64,000 nucleotides of DNA from Dyadobacter psychrotolerans (GCF_004349265.1 NZ_SMFL01000017.1:62001-126000), one strand, 5' to 3'; counted from the stretch's first letter, positions 1-9,086 are shown. Notes: generated from the letters alone by a model not told the origin. Program-made: numbers and translations.

Positions 1-54
1 TTTGCTAAGATTTGGCATAAATTGAGACACAAATATTTAATTAGAAAATTATCG

Positions 55-62
55 TATCTTTG
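55..62 (+). promoter_or_regulatory. -7 box, promoter of the pseudouridine synthase gene
   Basis: TATCTTTG fits the Bacteroidota -7 consensus TAnnTTTG and is followed by GCACCC, a common start-site context in this phylum. No clean TTTG lies at the -33 distance. Transcription would begin near base 69, giving a leader of about 150 nt before the ATG at 223. Confidence 0.5.
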
Positions 63-68
63 CACCCT

Positions 69-222
69 AATATATAAACAACTAGTACTCTGATCATCAG
101 ATACGTTCGTTAATGCGTTTTAGCATAAGGTTCAAACAGCAACGGCTGTGCCCCGCTAATCAATTGCGCGCTTAAAATTTGTAAAGAGGAAACAAAAATC
201 CAGTAGTGATACTGCATTCCTA
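69..222 (+). other. structured 5' leader of the pseudouridine synthase gene
   Basis: This non-coding leader holds four short perfect hairpins: TCTGA/TCAGA (89-101), ATGC/GCAT (113-126), ACAGC/GCTGT (136-149) and CAGTA/TACTG (201-214, ending 8 nt before the start codon). A purine-rich AGAGGA at 185-190 is too far from the ATG to act as a ribosome-binding site. No known riboswitch was recognised. A regulatory role is inference from leader length and structure only. Confidence 0.3.
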
Positions 223-1887
223 ATGAGAAAAAGAATAAACAACTCCAAGGACTCGAGCTCCTCGCGTCCTTCAGGCGACGGACAGAAGTCTTTCCGTCGT
301 TCATCCGGCAAAGCCCGTCCTGAGGCAGAAAGCCGTTTCAGCAAACCAAGTATTAAAAAGTCCAGTTTAAGAGTTGCAAGCGGTGGCTCAGCATCGGATA
401 AACCTGCATCCTTCCGCCCACGTGCGTTCGATAAGGACACAAGTCCGCGTGATTTCAGGACAGATAGCAGAGGTGGAGCGGACAAACAGGGCTTCGATAA
501 GCCGGGCCATGATAAGCCAAGATTTGACAAACCTCGTTTTGATAAACCGGGTATCGGCAAACCAAGATCTTCTGACAGCCGTGAGTTTAAGCCAAGAACC
601 GGCGGAACAGACAAGCAGTCTTACGACAGACCTAACTCTGAAAGATCAGGTAGCGACAGACCGGGTCACGACAGACCACGTTACTCAGATCGTGACGCAG
701 GTGCACGCCCGTTCCGTGCTAAAAGCGATTTTACCCCAAGAGAAAGAACAAACAGAGACGAATCATCAGAGAGACGTCCTGCAAGTGACAGACCTGCATA
801 CGATAAACCACGTTCATCCGACCGTGACAGAGCTCCCCGTGAGTTCAAACCACGCGGAGAATTTAATTCAGGTGAAAGATCTGGCTCAGAACGTCCGGGC
901 TTCGATAAGCCGGGTTTCGATAAACCCCGTACGTATGGCAGTGACGCAGATCCGCGCGACTTTAAACGTGATGGTGAACGCCCTGCTTTTACAGGAAGAA
1001 GCGAAAAGCCAGGCTTTAAAAAAAAAGATGAGTCGGAACTAGATCAGGATTTTGCCCGTGAAGAAATGCCTTCGGACGAAGGCGCAAACCGTCGGGTTGG
1101 AAGATTTGAAACCGCACCTCACTATAAATTAGGGACTTACGAAAAAAAGAACGGTCTCAAAAAACGGAAGGATGAAAATCCGGAAATTCGTTTGAACCGG
1201 TATATTGCCAACGCCGGTATTTGTTCCCGACGTGAAGCTGATGATCTGATTGCAGCAGGACAGATTTCTGTTAACAATAAAATCGTCACAGAAATGGGTC
1301 ACAAAGTGCTTCCGACCGATGTTGTAAAATACGGAAAGAAAACGCTGAACCCAGAAAAGTTTGTTTATGTGTTGATCAACAAACCAAAGGATTACATCAC
1401 AACAACGGATGATCCGGAGGAACGTAAGACGGTTTTAGATTTAATCAAAGGAGCCTGCTCCGAACGTATCTACCCGGTGGGACGTCTTGACAGAAATACA
1501 ACCGGTTTACTTTTGATGACCAACGACGGAGCGCTGGCGAAAAAATTGACGCACCCGTCTGGTAACGTTAAGAAGATTTACCAGGCCGAACTGGATAAAG
1601 CAATTACGAATGAAGATTTTGAAAAACTTCAAACCGGACTGACTTTGGAAGACGGTTTTATCCGTCCTGATGAAGTAGGTATCGTAACAGCAGACGCAAT
1701 GGTGGTAGGGCTTGAAATTCACAGCGGACACAACCGGATCGTTCGCCGTATGTTCGAACATCTTGGTTATGAAGTTCAGAAGCTGGACCGTACTGTATTT
1801 GCGGGACTTGATAAAAAAGACCTGCCTCGCGGAAAATGGCGTTTCCTAAGTGAAAAAGAAGTTATCAAGCTGAAATACATGATGTAA
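223..1887 (+). CDS. RsuA/RluB-family 23S rRNA pseudouridine synthase with long disordered N-terminus
   Basis: Converts a uridine in rRNA to pseudouridine. The protein has 554 residues. The catalytic part is C-terminal: an S4 RNA-binding domain from about residue 320 (IRLNRYIANAGICSRREAD) and a synthase domain from about 375 to the end. The motif GRLDRNTTGLLL carries the catalytic Asp at about residue 423. Residues 1 to about 310 are low-complexity and rich in Arg, Lys, Asp, Pro and Gly, with repeated units of the type FDKPG, HDKPR, YDRP and SDRP. Plain RluB proteins are about 250-300 residues, so the extension more than doubles the size. Similar basic tails on this family are known in Bacteroidota and probably aid RNA binding (inference). 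The gene is monocistronic, ending at a bidirectional terminator. RluB is the most likely orthologue, but RluE/RluF-type specificity cannot be excluded. Confidence 0.9.
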   Translation: MRKRINNSKDSSSSRPSGDGQKSFRRSSGKARPEAESRFSKPSIKKSSLRVASGGSASDKPASFRPRAFDKDTSPRDFRTDSRGGADKQGFDKPGHDKPRFDKPRFDKPGIGKPRSSDSREFKPRTGGTDKQSYDRPNSERSGSDRPGHDRPRYSDRDAGARPFRAKSDFTPRERTNRDESSERRPASDRPAYDKPRSSDRDRAPREFKPRGEFNSGERSGSERPGFDKPGFDKPRTYGSDADPRDFKRDGERPAFTGRSEKPGFKKKDESELDQDFAREEMPSDEGANRRVGRFETAPHYKLGTYEKKNGLKKRKDENPEIRLNRYIANAGICSRREADDLIAAGQISVNNKIVTEMGHKVLPTDVVKYGKKTLNPEKFVYVLINKPKDYITTTDDPEERKTVLDLIKGACSERIYPVGRLDRNTTGLLLMTNDGALAKKLTHPSGNVKKIYQAELDKAITNEDFEKLQTGLTLEDGFIRPDEVGIVTADAMVVGLEIHSGHNRIVRRMFEHLGYEVQKLDRTVFAGLDKKDLPRGKWRFLSEKEVIKLKYMM

Positions 1888-1903
1888 TCAGCCAAGGTGA
1901 TGT

Positions 1904-1947
1904 AAAACAAACGGCCCGTCAGAAATTCTGAACGGGCCGTTTGTTTT
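1904..1947. terminator. bidirectional terminator between two convergent genes
   Basis: A 16-bp perfect inverted repeat (arms 1904-1919 and 1932-1947, 12-nt loop) has a GC-rich core next to the loop and A-rich/T-rich outer parts, so it can terminate on both strands. It lies between the stops of the pseudouridine synthase gene and the protease gene. Confidence 0.85.
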
Positions 1948-1962
1948 TGCTTTAATCTAATA

Positions 1963-3507
1963 TTATAATCTGAATCCGAAAGAGAAAACATCATAAGGAG
2001 CATCCGGATATAATCCTTCAAACTGAACCATAGATTCTTCTTTTCCTGCGATAGCACTTTCAAGTTCTTTTACTGAACGTACCGCTTTACCATTTACTTT
2101 GGTAATAATAAAACCTTCTTCAACCTGAGAACGGGCAAATTTACCACCCTGAATCGAAACGACTTTCACACCGCCATCTACTTTGTAACGAGTCAGACGT
2201 TGCTTTTCCTGGTCGGAAAGGTTGCCAAACTGCGCACCCAAAGTTGCCATTACAGCTGCAGACTCATCCTTTTTAAGTACATCCGAACCACCTGTGCGAT
2301 TACGCAGCGTCACAGTCAGTTCTTTCTCTTTTCCGTCACGATTTACAGTAAGGTTTACTTTATCACCAGGCTTGTGCATACCGATTGATTGCTGCAGCTC
2401 AGGAACAGAATGAATATCAATTCCGTCAACTTTCACAATCACGTCTCCTTTCAGAGCGCCACCAGCCTTACCTGCGCTGTTTTCTGTAAATTCACGAACG
2501 TATACGCCGTCATTTACTTTCACTCCATATTCTTCCGCTTTTTTACTATCCAGATCGTCCAGGTAGATTCCAAGATAACCACGCTGCACATTACCAAATT
2601 TGATAATATCGCTTGAAACCTTTTTCACAATGCTTGTAGGCACAGCGAATGCATAACCTGCAAAACTTCCTGTCGGGCTGGCAATCGCAGTATTAATTCC
2701 AATCAGCTCACCTTTAAGGTTTACCAACGCACCACCACTGTTTCCCGGGTTTACAACTGCATCTGTTTGTATAAAGGATTCCAAAGGCGTATCGCCTGCT
2801 GTCATCGCTGCATTGGTTGCTCCGCCACGGCGATTTGACTGACTCCCAATAATACCCAGTCCGCGGCCTTTTGCACTAATGATACCTGCAGTAACTGTAG
2901 ATTCCAGATTAAACGGATTACCAACTGCCACCACCCATTCTCCGACTTTGACTGCATCGGAATTACCTAAAACAATAGCAGGAAGATTTTTTGATTCAAT
3001 TTTGATTACGGCGATATCCGTAGAAGGATCAGTTCCGATAACCTTGGCACTGAATTTACCTTTATTGTGCAAGGTAACTTCAAGTTCCTGCGCACCTTCC
3101 ACAACGTGGTTGTTTGTAACGATATATCCATCCGGAGAAATAATCACACCGGAACCTGACGCCTCCTGAGGCTGGGATCTTCCGCCAAAGTCTTCACCGA
3201 AACCACCGCCAAAGAAATCACGAAGCGCGTCTTCCATCTGACTTTGTCTTCCGCCGCCACGGGATTGAGCTACTACTTTTGATTTGATGTGAACTACCGT
3301 AGGGGTGGTTGCCTCCGCTGCATAAACGAAATCTCCGGGAGCACCAGCCGGCATGCCTGTTGAAGTAAAGCGGGCAAGCGATTCCGCAGGCGCTTCTTTG
3401 ATAATTACGTCGTTACCGCTATTTGTACCTAATAGTTTAAAACCAGCAAGAGTTGATGCACTTGAAATCAACCCAACCAGGACTAAACCTTTCCAATTTG
3501 TTTTCAT
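1963..3507 (-). CDS. degP: HtrA/DegP-type periplasmic serine protease
   Basis: Envelope quality-control protease/chaperone that degrades misfolded periplasmic proteins. It has 514 residues from the chosen ATG at 3507 (MKTNWKG), which gives a normal signal or anchor helix; an in-frame ATG 33 bases upstream only adds a charged stretch. The trypsin-like domain carries the catalytic triad His134 (TNNHVVEG), Asp164 (TDIAVIKIES) and Ser257 (NPGNSGGAL). Two PDZ domains follow, the first around residues 290-385, the second C-terminal. A Gly-rich segment around residues 85-110 corresponds to the flexible LA loop of Do proteases. It stands alone on the minus strand, convergent with the pseudouridine synthase gene. 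DegP versus DegQ cannot be decided from sequence alone. Confidence 0.93.
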   Translation of the reverse strand: MKTNWKGLVLVGLISSASTLAGFKLLGTNSGNDVIIKEAPAESLARFTSTGMPAGAPGDFVYAAEATTPTVVHIKSKVVAQSRGGGRQSQMEDALRDFFGGGFGEDFGGRSQPQEASGSGVIISPDGYIVTNNHVVEGAQELEVTLHNKGKFSAKVIGTDPSTDIAVIKIESKNLPAIVLGNSDAVKVGEWVVAVGNPFNLESTVTAGIISAKGRGLGIIGSQSNRRGGATNAAMTAGDTPLESFIQTDAVVNPGNSGGALVNLKGELIGINTAIASPTGSFAGYAFAVPTSIVKKVSSDIIKFGNVQRGYLGIYLDDLDSKKAEEYGVKVNDGVYVREFTENSAGKAGGALKGDVIVKVDGIDIHSVPELQQSIGMHKPGDKVNLTVNRDGKEKELTVTLRNRTGGSDVLKKDESAAVMATLGAQFGNLSDQEKQRLTRYKVDGGVKVVSIQGGKFARSQVEEGFIITKVNGKAVRSVKELESAIAGKEESMVQFEGLYPDAPYDVFSFGFRL

Positions 3508-3596
3508 ATATAATGTTGGGGTTTTAATTTTTCGAATCAATAACGCAAAGTAAATAATAATCTATTCCTGTATTCCGCTCATTTAACATATTTTAA

Positions 3597-3604
3597 CAAA
3601 GATA
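3597..3604 (-). promoter_or_regulatory. -7 box, promoter of the degP-like gene
   Basis: On the minus strand this reads TATCTTTG, matching TAnnTTTG, about 90 bp upstream of the start at 3507. No clear TTTG lies at the -33 position, so this is a half-site call. Confidence 0.4.
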
Positions 3605-3678
3605 TGTGATTCGGAAATTTACTAAAAATACTGTTCCTGCTTACAAAACAATTTATTAAAAACCTGGTTCACAAGAAA

Positions 3679-3704
3679 GGGGCGTTATCGCAAAATAACG
3701 CCCC
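3679..3704 (-). terminator. terminator of the small heat-shock protein gene
   Basis: A perfect 10-bp stem (3679-3688 with 3695-3704) with a 6-nt loop. On the minus strand it lies just after the hsp20 stop and is followed by a T-rich stretch. Confidence 0.7.
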
Positions 3705-3721
3705 CCGCCCAAATTTTAACC

Positions 3722-4150
3722 TTATGCTATTTCAATTTCACGGGCTGGTTTCTCTTTTGCTTCTTCACGTTTTGGTAAGCTCACGCTCAAAATACCATCA
3801 GCGTAGTTTGCAGCAATTTTTTCACCGTCCACAGAGTTTGGCAAAGTAAATGTGCGTTGGAAAGAAGCATACTTGAACTCCCTTCGGGTATATTTTTCGT
3901 TGTTATCTTCTTCCTTCTGTTCTTTCTGTGCAGAAATTGTCAGCTGGTTTTTTTCAAGATTTAATTTGAAATCACCTTTCTGTAAACCAGGAGCTGCCAC
4001 TTCAATTTTGAACCCCTCTGTATTTTCTACTACATTAACTGCCGGCACACTTCCCGAGAATGCAGGGTTGTACAATTCATTAAATAAATCTTTTCCAAAG
4101 AATCCGTTGAAGTGTTTAGGCGCGAATTGTGTTTTTACTAAAGTGCTCAT
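3722..4150 (-). CDS. Hsp20/alpha-crystallin small heat-shock protein
   Basis: ATP-independent holdase chaperone that forms oligomers and binds unfolding proteins in the cytoplasm. It has 142 residues, usual for bacterial Hsp20. The alpha-crystallin domain spans roughly residues 35-130. It contains VAAPGLQKGDFKLNLEKN near the start of the domain and ANYADGILSVSLPKRE at its end, matching the family A-x-x-x-n-G-v-L signature. The C-terminal tail ends in an E-I-E-I-A stretch that can act as the I-x-I-type oligomerisation motif. It is monocistronic with its own terminator and is divergent from the sensor kinase gene across 286 bp. No heat-shock operator such as CIRCE was seen. Confidence 0.93.
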   Translation of the reverse strand: MSTLVKTQFAPKHFNGFFGKDLFNELYNPAFSGSVPAVNVVENTEGFKIEVAAPGLQKGDFKLNLEKNQLTISAQKEQKEEDNNEKYTRREFKYASFQRTFTLPNSVDGEKIAANYADGILSVSLPKREEAKEKPAREIEIA

Positions 4151-4409
4151 TGCTGTATGATTTTGTGTTTTTAGATTTTAACTTTTGAATACCACATCGG
4201 GTATGCGTAGATATTAACAACTTTTGTACCGTGCTAAAAAAATTAGAATTATAATGCCAAAATGTCTTCTTTTATCTAAAAAATGAAATTATCACGACAA
4301 AATGGCCGATTTCTCTCTTTTATTAGTGATCAAAACGACAGAATCTTAAAATTCACACCATCTTTCTGGCCGTTCACGTCATTTTATTCTTCCTTTTCTT
4401 TCATCTAAA

Positions 4410-4417
4410 TACATTTG
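4410..4417 (+). promoter_or_regulatory. -7 box, promoter of the two-component operon
   Basis: TACATTTG matches TAnnTTTG and lies 19 bases before the ATG at 4437, giving a short leader. The -33 TTTG is not evident. Confidence 0.4.
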
Positions 4418-4436
4418 AAGAAAAAATCTATTAGTC

Positions 4437-5975
4437 ATGAAAGAATTACAGATCGTCCGCAGGTATGAATGGGTGTTGGTTTTAGCTTCTACTATTGCTT
4501 ATGTAGTGATAAGCCTGATGGGCAATGCCAGAAATTTTGACAATTACGTTGGGAGGTTACAGGAAGCAGGTGTACGTGTTTCTGTAATACTAAGTGATCT
4601 TCACACTTATGACAATGTACTTGACTACAACATTCCGGTAATCATTTCCGCCATTTTAACCTTTGCCGGATGGTCTGTATTTCACTACCTCGCATACCCG
4701 AAACTGGAAACCGACCGACGGAGTATTTCAGGCGGTTATTTTTTCGCTCTCACGGTTTTTCTGATTTTTTTAAGCAGTTTTATCCTTCTCCGTACCACAC
4801 TTTATTTCGATTTTCGTTATGACGGCGACCATAATCCGGTTGGATTTAAAATTATGTCAGATTACCGGCTCCTCTCCGTGGCAACTGCTGCTTTATCTAC
4901 GCTTACACTTTTCTTTTTATATGAAGTGTTATCACAGCTTTATTATAATTTTTGCAACCAACAGCGTTGGGAGGCTAACGCTAAATATTCAAACTATGTG
5001 ATTATTGCCTGTGTATTAGCGCTGGATCTGTTCATTATTTTCAGTGGGGTGGTCAGCGCCATATTCGACTTCGGATTTCGACAAATGCTTAGTTTGTTTT
5101 TGGGAGCGATTATGATTTATGAACTCCGTAATTTTTTTTCCAAAGCTGTTATTATTCAAATGCATTCAAGCCCGGCATTTTCGGGTTATCTAAAAAACAT
5201 GGCAGTTTATATTGTTCTTTGTCTTGGATGTTCTGTAATAGCCTGGGGATTATTTTCAAATTTTGGGCAATCCGTAAAACCTGGTGTTTTCTATGCATTC
5301 GCATTTATCGTACTAACCCTGGCGCCTATTTTACTTTCTTATATCAGCCAAAAAGAGAAAATTACACTCCAAACCTCGATCTCAAATAAATCAGCAGAAC
5401 TATCCGGGCTTCGCTCGCAGATTAATCCGCACTTTCTATTCAACGCATTAAACAGTTTGTACGCAACCGCACTGAAAGAAAACAGTGAAAAAACAGCAGA
5501 TGGAATACAAAAACTGGGAGATATGATGCGGTTTATGCTGCATGAAAACAATCATGACCGAATCCCGCTAAGTAGTGAAATTACCTATTTGCATAATTAT
5601 ATTGAGATTCAGCGAATGAGACTGGATGAATCCCAGAATATTGAGATCAGGATAAATATTCAGGAACCCGGCCCGGAAATATCGATTGCGCCGATGCTTT
5701 TAAATCCATTTATAGAAAACGCCTTTAAACATGGGATTAGCCTCAGAAATCCGTCATGGATTTATATCACACTGACTTTTGACGAAAACAGGATCTATTT
5801 CAAAGTACATAATTCTGTTCACGTGATGTCCGGTGGCGACCCGGAAGAAAAAAACAGTGGGATTGGATTGGAAAATGTAGAAAAACGACTAAAACTGATT
5901 TATCCGGCACGTCATGAATTGTACATCCAAAAATCAGCACAGGACTTTTTTGCTTCTCTTACTCTTGATTATTGA
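4437..5975 (+). CDS. LytS/YehU-type membrane sensor histidine kinase
   Basis: Sensor kinase that phosphorylates the response regulator encoded next to it. It has 512 residues. Residues 1 to about 305 hold about seven or eight hydrophobic membrane segments and no recognisable ligand domain. The His_kinase domain begins near residue 320 and contains NPHFLFNALNSLYA, with His332 as the likely phospho-acceptor. An ATPase domain follows with the N-box LLNPFIENAFKHGI and the G-box SGIGLENVEKRLKL. This is the usual Bacteroidota architecture for kinases paired with LytTR regulators. It is co-directional with the regulator 50 bp downstream and presumably forms an operon. The signal is unknown; divergence from hsp20 does not prove a stress role. 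Confidence 0.9.
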   Translation: MKELQIVRRYEWVLVLASTIAYVVISLMGNARNFDNYVGRLQEAGVRVSVILSDLHTYDNVLDYNIPVIISAILTFAGWSVFHYLAYPKLETDRRSISGGYFFALTVFLIFLSSFILLRTTLYFDFRYDGDHNPVGFKIMSDYRLLSVATAALSTLTLFFLYEVLSQLYYNFCNQQRWEANAKYSNYVIIACVLALDLFIIFSGVVSAIFDFGFRQMLSLFLGAIMIYELRNFFSKAVIIQMHSSPAFSGYLKNMAVYIVLCLGCSVIAWGLFSNFGQSVKPGVFYAFAFIVLTLAPILLSYISQKEKITLQTSISNKSAELSGLRSQINPHFLFNALNSLYATALKENSEKTADGIQKLGDMMRFMLHENNHDRIPLSSEITYLHNYIEIQRMRLDESQNIEIRINIQEPGPEISIAPMLLNPFIENAFKHGISLRNPSWIYITLTFDENRIYFKVHNSVHVMSGGDPEEKNSGIGLENVEKRLKLIYPARHELYIQKSAQDFFASLTLDY

Positions 5976-6025
5976 TTTAAAATAAAATTGAAAGCGTAAT
6001 TTCCCTTATCCATCCAACATGCCGT

Positions 6026-6724
6026 ATGACCTTGAATGCAATTGCCATTGACGACGAACCCAAAGCACTGGAAGTAGTAAAAATGCATGCGGCGAAAGTG
6101 CCCTATTTAACTCTTAAAGCTTGTTTTACAAATGCATTTGAAGCAATTCCCTACCTGCAGACAAATCAAATAGACCTGATTTTCCTGGATATTAAAATGC
6201 CAGATATCTCCGGAATCGATTTTATCAATTGCCTGCAAAAAGTTCCTATGGTTATTTTTACCACAGCCTACTCAGAATATGCAGTACAGGGATTTGAGCT
6301 GGATGCGCTTGACTATCTTTTAAAGCCGTTTTCGCTTACAAGGTTTACCAAGTCGTGTAACAAAGCGCTGGATTTACATTTGCTGCGTAAACCGGTAAAT
6401 CAGAATTTTATTTTTGTAAAAACAGGCTATGAGGAAGAAAAGGTACTTTTAGATGATCTCCTTTATGTAGAAGCAGAAGGAAATTATATTTCTTTTATTT
6501 TAAAAAATAAAAAATTGCTCAGCCGCCAATCGATGACCGAAGTAACATCACAACTTCCCGAAACCAGATTTATCAGAATTCACCGCTCCTACTTAATCGC
6601 AATCGATAAAATTGAAAAGATTTCCCGTCAGGAGTTAATGATAGCAGGTCAGGCGTTGCCGATCGGAGCGTCTTATGAAGAAAAAATCAATGAAATTCGT
6701 GAACGGATAAAAGAAAGAAAATAA
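6026..6724 (+). CDS. LytTR-family response regulator
   Basis: DNA-binding response regulator partner of the upstream kinase. It has 232 residues. The receiver domain (about 1-120) shows the acidic pair in IDDEPKAL, the phospho-acceptor Asp55 in LIFLDIKMPD, and a C-terminal Lys in YLLKPFS. The LytTR DNA-binding domain (about 130-230) includes FVKTGYEEEKVLLDDLLYVE, YISFILKNKKLL and RFIRIHRSYLIAIDKIE. Its stop is two bases from the stop of the convergent rnc gene, so there is no intergenic terminator. Targets cannot be told from this window; LytTR proteins usually bind direct repeats upstream of their targets. Confidence 0.93.
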   Translation: MTLNAIAIDDEPKALEVVKMHAAKVPYLTLKACFTNAFEAIPYLQTNQIDLIFLDIKMPDISGIDFINCLQKVPMVIFTTAYSEYAVQGFELDALDYLLKPFSLTRFTKSCNKALDLHLLRKPVNQNFIFVKTGYEEEKVLLDDLLYVEAEGNYISFILKNKKLLSRQSMTEVTSQLPETRFIRIHRSYLIAIDKIEKISRQELMIAGQALPIGASYEEKINEIRERIKERK

Positions 6725-6726
6725 TA

Positions 6727-7473
6727 TTATTTCAGTTCCAGAAGTAAACAGGCCTGTTCAGATGCAGACTGCTCGGCCTTTTTCTTTGTAAAGCCATTGC
6801 CGGTTGCGAAAGGCTCGTCGTTTACCAGAATCTGCGAAATGAATTCTCTGTGATGGCGTGTGCCTCGTTCTTCAAGAATTTCAAAACGAATTTCCTTTCC
6901 TTCTCTTTGTGCCCACTCAATGATAAGGCTTTTGAAGTTGGCATTATTCTGAATAATACTATCCAGATCGTAGTGGGTAATGAGTTTACTGATGATAAAC
7001 TTTCGCGTAAAACGGAATCCTTTATCAAGATAAATTGCTCCTACAAATGCTTCCAGCGCATCACCGTACATAGATGAACGCGGAGACATTCCTCTGCGAT
7101 TGCCATCATACTCGATTAGATTATCAAGACCCAGCTTGCGGGAAATTTGGTTTAACGACTCACGGTTAACAATACGTGAACGGATTTCGGTAAGGAAACC
7201 TTCGTCTTTATACGGATATTTGGTGAAGAGGAATTCAGCAACCACCATACCTAAAACAGCATCTCCAAGGTATTCAAGTCTTTCGTTAGACTCTCGAAAA
7301 CCTTTTATGGCTGTCTCCCGGGAGGCAGAGGTATGCCTGAATGCCAATTGGTAAACACCCAGATTAGAAGGGCGGTCGCCAATTACATGGGCAATCGATT
7401 CTTTAAATTTTTTATCCTCAGCACTTCCTGTTCTGAAAAGAGAGAGTATCGGTATAAGAATTCGCTTTGCCAA
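6727..7473 (-). CDS. rnc: ribonuclease III
   Basis: Double-strand-specific endoribonuclease that processes rRNA precursors and structured mRNAs. It has 248 residues. The nuclease domain carries the signature ERLEYLGDAVLGMVVAEFLF with the metal-binding acidic residues, and a second acidic cluster in GDALEAFVGAIYLDKG. A double-stranded RNA-binding domain occupies about residues 175-246 and ends KKKAEQSASEQACLLLELK. It is the last gene of the acpP-fabF-rnc group, 14 bp after fabF, an order common in Bacteroidota and elsewhere. Confidence 0.97.
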   Translation of the reverse strand: MAKRILIPILSLFRTGSAEDKKFKESIAHVIGDRPSNLGVYQLAFRHTSASRETAIKGFRESNERLEYLGDAVLGMVVAEFLFTKYPYKDEGFLTEIRSRIVNRESLNQISRKLGLDNLIEYDGNRRGMSPRSSMYGDALEAFVGAIYLDKGFRFTRKFIISKLITHYDLDSIIQNNANFKSLIIEWAQREGKEIRFEILEERGTRHHREFISQILVNDEPFATGNGFTKKKAEQSASEQACLLLELK

Positions 7474-7487
7474 GGTTAAATTTTTAA

Positions 7488-8741
7488 TCAGCCTTCATAC
7501 TTTTTGAAAATGACGGAAGCATTGTGACCGCCAAAACCGAAAGTATTACTTAGGGCAATATTGACCTTGCGTTTTTGTGCTTTATTGAAAGTGAGGTTCA
7601 ACCGTGGATTGATCTCAGGATCAGGCGTAAAATGGTTAATCGTCGGCGGAATGATCTGATCACGAATGGCAAGGATACAAGCCGCAGCTTCAATGGCCCC
7701 TGCACCACCCAGTAAATGGCCCGTCATTGATTTTGTTGAGCTGATGTTCATGTTATAAGCATGTTCACCAAAAAACCTTTCAATGGCCTTTATTTCCTGC
7801 GGATCTCCGATTGGCGTGGAAGTACCATGGGTGTTGATATAATCGATGTCCTCAGGCTGAATGCCCGCGTTTTCGAGTGTATTCTTCATTACCATATAGG
7901 CACCTCTTCCTTCCGGATGCGGAGCTGTAATGTGATAAGCATCTGACGACATACCGCCGCCTATCATTTCTGCATAAATTTTTGCTCCTCTGGCTTTTGC
8001 ATGCTCATATTCTTCAAGAATCAGAGCCGCTCCGCCTTCACCTAAAACAAAACCATCACGATCCTTGTCATAAGGACGGGAGGCTGTTTCGGGAGAGTCG
8101 TTTCTTTCCGATAATGCTTTTAACGCATTAAATCCGCCCATTCCGGCATTGGTAACGGCCGCTTCGGAACCGCCAGATATACATACATTCATCATACCCA
8201 AACGGATATAAAGAAAGGCATCAATCAAAGCGTTCGTGGCAGAAGCACAAGCTGAAACAGTTATGAAAGTAGGCCCGCGGAATCCGTATTTTATCGAAAT
8301 AACACCGGATGCGCTGTCTGCAATCATTTTCGGAATGAAAAATGGATTAAAACGAGGATTCTTCCCGCCTTCGGCAAAGTTTAAAACTTCGTCTTCAAAA
8401 GTTTTTAATCCGCCGATTCCAGACCCCCAAATTACACCGGCTTTGTCAAGATCAAGCTTATCTGTGTCAAAGCCGGCGTCCTTCATTGCTTCATCTGCTG
8501 CAATTACGGCATACTGGGTGAATGGATCCATTTTACGTGCTTCCTGCCGAGGGATGTAATCATTGATATCCAGCCCTTTTACCTCACAGGCAAAACGGGT
8601 ACGGAACCTCTCTGCGTCAAACCGGGTAATGGGAGCAGCACCGCTGACACCAGCAACCAAATTTTTCCAAAAGGTGGGAATATCATTACCAACAGGCGTT
8701 AATGCGCCCATTCCTGTGATTACAACTCGCTTAAAACTCAT
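7488..8741 (-). CDS. fabF: beta-ketoacyl-ACP synthase II
   Basis: Condenses malonyl-ACP with acyl-ACP in fatty-acid elongation. It has 417 residues, the normal length. The Cys-His-His catalytic triad is visible: Cys165 in VSACASATN, then a His in NTHGTSTPIGD and a His in KSMTGHLLGGAG. The N-terminus KRVVITGMGALTPVGND is typical of FabF. The C-terminal NTFGFGGHNASVIFKK is also conserved. It lies 45 bp downstream of acpP and 14 bp upstream of rnc, so the three are probably co-transcribed. Confidence 0.97.
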   Translation of the reverse strand: MSFKRVVITGMGALTPVGNDIPTFWKNLVAGVSGAAPITRFDAERFRTRFACEVKGLDINDYIPRQEARKMDPFTQYAVIAADEAMKDAGFDTDKLDLDKAGVIWGSGIGGLKTFEDEVLNFAEGGKNPRFNPFFIPKMIADSASGVISIKYGFRGPTFITVSACASATNALIDAFLYIRLGMMNVCISGGSEAAVTNAGMGGFNALKALSERNDSPETASRPYDKDRDGFVLGEGGAALILEEYEHAKARGAKIYAEMIGGGMSSDAYHITAPHPEGRGAYMVMKNTLENAGIQPEDIDYINTHGTSTPIGDPQEIKAIERFFGEHAYNMNISSTKSMTGHLLGGAGAIEAAACILAIRDQIIPPTINHFTPDPEINPRLNLTFNKAQKRKVNIALSNTFGFGGHNASVIFKKYEG

Positions 8742-8786
8742 AAAATAAGGGACAGAAAGAAGATGATACTGTAAAGGAAACCTGAA

Positions 8787-9023
8787 TTACTTCACGTTTT
8801 CTTCAAGGTAGGCAACCGCCTGACCAACTGTACCAATGTTTTCTGCTTGATCGTCCGGGATAGAAAGGTTAAATTCTTTCTCGAATTCCATGATCAATTC
8901 AACGGTATCTAGAGAGTCCGCTCCCAAGTCGTTCTGGAAGTTTGCTTCTGGCGTAACTTCCGACTCTTCTACGCCGAGTTTCTCGACGATAATTTGCTTA
9001 ACTCTTTCTGCAATTGCTGACAT
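8787..9023 (-). CDS. acpP: acyl carrier protein
   Basis: Carries growing acyl chains on a 4'-phosphopantetheine arm. It has 78 residues and is strongly acidic. The modification site is Ser37 in DLGADSLDTVELIMEFE, an almost invariant motif. First gene of the acpP-fabF-rnc operon, with a promoter just upstream. No phosphopantetheinyl transferase lies nearby. Confidence 0.98.
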   Translation of the reverse strand: MSAIAERVKQIIVEKLGVEESEVTPEANFQNDLGADSLDTVELIMEFEKEFNLSIPDDQAENIGTVGQAVAYLEENVK

Positions 9024-9053
9024 TTTATAAACACTTTTTGGTTAAAATCGCAA

Positions 9054-9086
9054 CAAAGAAAGATATTTCAGTTCACTTTGTCAAAA
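9054..9086 (-). promoter_or_regulatory. promoter of the acpP-fabF-rnc operon
   Basis: On the minus strand, TTTTG (9086-9082) is followed by a 20-bp spacer and TTTCTTTG (9061-9054), one mismatch from TAnnTTTG. It lies about 30 bp upstream of the acpP start. Confidence 0.45.

Noticed and set aside
156..1042. Long open frames on both strands over the N-terminal part of the first gene
   Set aside because: They come from the repetitive codons of the pseudouridine synthase arm and have low-complexity, unlikely protein sequences.
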